Of a stretch of DNA of 64,000 bases, positions 62,746 to 64,000 are shown in pieces. Position 1 is the first letter of the stretch. Each line of letters starts with the position of its first letter. The stretch comes from CAVYHJ01 sp963768165 [NCBI: uncultured bacterium] (GTDB taxonomy: Bacteria > UBP4 > UBA4092). The stretch lies in the NCBI GenBank assembly GCA_963768165.1, contig CAVYHJ010000002.1, forward strand, positions 744,001-808,000. Reading direction: 5' to 3'. Under the pieces are notes generated by a model. That model did no database searches. It had not been told where the DNA came from and saw only the letters and a program-made list of their open reading frames with translations. Made by a program: the position numbers and the translations under genes.

Positions 62746-62773
62746 GTAGAGACGTAACATGTTACGTCTCTAC
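62746..62773. repeat. Palindromic repeat element, copy 3
   Basis: A perfect 28-bp palindrome with half-site GTAGAGACGTAACA, identical to copy 1 at 7260-7287. It begins 7 bases after the stop of the secreted-protein gene and ends 25 bases before the next ATG, so it sits between two genes on the same strand. Confidence 0.8.
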
Positions 62774-62798
62774 CTTAAACAAAAAGAGGAGAGAAGTT

Positions 62799-63808
62799 AT
62801 GAAAACGATTATTCTAATGATAGTCAGCGTGATGCTGGCGAGTATGGTGTACGCGGATGGGCAGATTAATATTGCTTATTCGCCTTATACCATTAATCAA
62901 CCGGGGTCGTATATTGTGGTGAAGGATTTAACGGCTACGACCAATATCCCTACGATAAGCATTAATACGAGCGATGTGACCATAGACCTGAATGGGCATA
63001 ATATCTATGGTGCAGGGCAAATTACAGATGGAATTTGGTCGGCAGTGGGGAATAACAATATCACTATTACCAATGGGGTAGTGCGGGATTGGGGACATAA
63101 CGGTATTTCTCTCTCAGGGAATGACGTCCAAGTCTCCAAGGTGAAGTCTTACAACAATGGAAATCAGGGGTTTTATTTGGTAGGTACTTCCATGCGGGTG
63201 ATAGATTGTATTGCCGATAGTAATACCAGAAATGGTTTTGAGATTGGCTCTAATGGTATTATCACAGGATGTATCGCATCAAATAATGGTGTCGGGATTT
63301 ATGTTGGTGGTAACGGTTGCCAAGTAATCGAGAATAATACTCTTAGTAATACAAATGGTGGTATTTTCGTTAATGCAGCCGGTGGTTTGATTAAGAATAA
63401 TACTGCGTCTTCTAATAATGCGCACGGGATTACAATTGGCGGTAACGGTGGTTGCCAAATAATCGAAAACAATGTCTCTTATAATGCATCGAACGGGATT
63501 GATGCTACCCAAGGCGGCTGTTTGATTAAAGGCAATGTTGCTTTTCATAATACTAATGGGAGCGGGATTTTCTCACAAGCAGACAACCAAATCATCGAAA
63601 ATACTTGTTTATCAAATTCTTATGGTATTTATGGAGCCGGGGGGGTAATTATATCGCGCATAATCTCTGTAATTGGAATTCCAACAAAGGGATTTATTGC
63701 GTTCCCGGCGGAGGGCAGTACTTGGAACAAAACAGGCTCCATGGTAACGACATTTCGGTAAATGGTTCTACTGAAAATGTAGCTCCCTTAAACGATGTCA
63801 ATTACTAA
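62799..63808 (+). CDS. Secreted right-handed beta-helix protein, frameshifted at a G7 tract
   Basis: An exported protein with signal peptide 1-19 (ending MVYA), ribosome site AGGAGAG, and then NosD/PbH1-type beta-helix repeats of about 22-25 residues (ITGCIASNNGVGIYVGGNGCQVIENNTLSNTNGGIFV). As it stands the frame runs to 63761 and the last 35 residues are not helix-like. After the G7 run at 63639-63645 the helix pattern continues in another frame: GNYIAHNLCNWNSNKGIYCV to a stop at 63808. One more G restores a 336-residue protein. It could be an active phase switch or a simple lesion. Confidence 0.78.
63639..63645 (+). repeat. G7 homopolymer at the frameshift point
   Basis: Seven G in GCCGGGGGGGTAAT. 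Eight G would read Ala-Gly-Gly-Gly-Asn-Tyr and join the two beta-helix frames. Runs of this kind slip in replication and are typical of phase-variable surface genes. Confidence 0.7.
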
Positions 63809-63868
63809 TGCATGGAACTCTGGATCGGAAAAGGAAAGAACACCTTTCACGATGTAGCTTTTTAAGAA

Positions 63869-63900
63869 CTTAGTCGGACTCGGGGACGAGTCCGACTAAG
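63869..63900. terminator. 14-bp perfect hairpin after the beta-helix gene
   Basis: CTTAGTCGGACTCG (63869-63882) pairs with CGAGTCCGACTAAG (63887-63900) across GGGA. It lies between the frameshifted gene and its paralogue. No U tract follows, so it could be a REP-like repeat rather than a terminator. Confidence 0.55.
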
Positions 63901-63948
63901 GGTGGATAGTTTAATTGAATGAACAATAAATAAAAAAGGAGAAAAGAT

Positions 63949-64000
63949 ATGAAAAGAATTATTCTAATCATTTTCATTGTAATGCTGGCAAGTATGGTGT
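63949..64000 (+). CDS. Start of a paralogous secreted protein (cut by window end)
   Basis: An ATG behind AAAAAAGGAG opens MKRIILIIFIVMLASMV, very close to the signal peptide of the beta-helix gene upstream (MKTIILMIVSVMLASMV). It is the first 17 codons of what looks like a tandem copy; the rest is outside the window. Confidence 0.65.
   Translation, partial: MKRIILIIFIVMLASMV

Overview
The window is a chromosomal piece of a Gram-negative (diderm) bacterium of moderate GC. A tetraacyldisaccharide 4'-kinase (lipid A), a near-complete type II secretion (T2SS) gene set and several signal-peptide proteins show an outer membrane. The mix of an OpcA-type G6PD assembly protein, a DUF5117-type zinc metalloprotease, a 31-residue AURKAIP1/COX24-like protein and a PilM-PilN fusion inside a T2SS operon fits no well-studied model genus and suggests an uncultured or candidate-phylum lineage. 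No rRNA is present, so the phylum is left open.

Layout. 1-8.3 kb: housekeeping and signalling genes (PspC, a PAS-GGDEF diguanylate cyclase, a pseudouridine synthase, a zinc-ribbon protein, a TPR protein, lpxK, phosphoglucomutase/phosphomannomutase, a tiny basic protein, ispE). 8.3-16.6 kb: an AT-rich accessory region. One large gene (GIY-YIG/T5orf172, Sel1-like, ankyrin) has been cut twice, by an IS1380-like and an IS3-family element; two unknown genes follow, then an IS5-family element. 16.6-28.4 kb: pabC-pabB (folate), manA, tadA, a tRNA-Ser(CGA), a ROK regulator, a Pif1-like helicase with a WYL domain, a MATE exporter and a large secreted metalloprotease. 28.4-39.5 kb: a cluster of hairpins, pgi, a degenerate HD-GYP protein, a cold-shock protein, and a two-component cluster in which an IS481-like element splits what was one REC-kinase-REC-HTH reading frame. 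39.8-44.2 kb: the oxidative pentose phosphate operon gnd-zwf-opcA-pgl. 44.4-45.6 kb: a secreted esterase with an amber codon in its conserved end. 45.6-56.7 kb: T2SS operon gspE-F-G-H-I-J-K-(PilM/PilN)-(PilO-like)-(GspC/PilP-like)-gspD, read leftwards. Upstream of it and in the same direction lie an ECF sigma factor, a zinc-finger anti-sigma factor, a Spy/CpxP-like protein and a Gly-rich secreted protein. 59.2-60.9 kb: a primase-type zinc finger fused to a degenerate GGDEF, and a hydrolase. 60.9-64 kb: non-coding repeats, a strong promoter, a structured leader ending in an intrinsic terminator, then secreted proteins including a beta-helix protein broken at a G7 tract and the start of its paralogue.

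How the genes connect. pgi, pgm, manA and gnd-zwf-opcA-pgl cover hexose phosphate interconversion and NADPH supply. The T2SS could export the metalloprotease, the esterase and the terminal secreted proteins, with the ECF sigma/anti-sigma pair as a candidate envelope-stress control (inference). Repeats are frequent: a 28-bp palindrome in three copies with paired compensatory changes, a GTCGGGAA/TTCCCGAC hairpin family in at least four copies, and several one-off inverted repeats. Four insertion sequences of four different families occur. For three of them the direct repeats are clear enough to reconstruct the pre-insertion sequence, and in two loci this restores a longer open reading frame.
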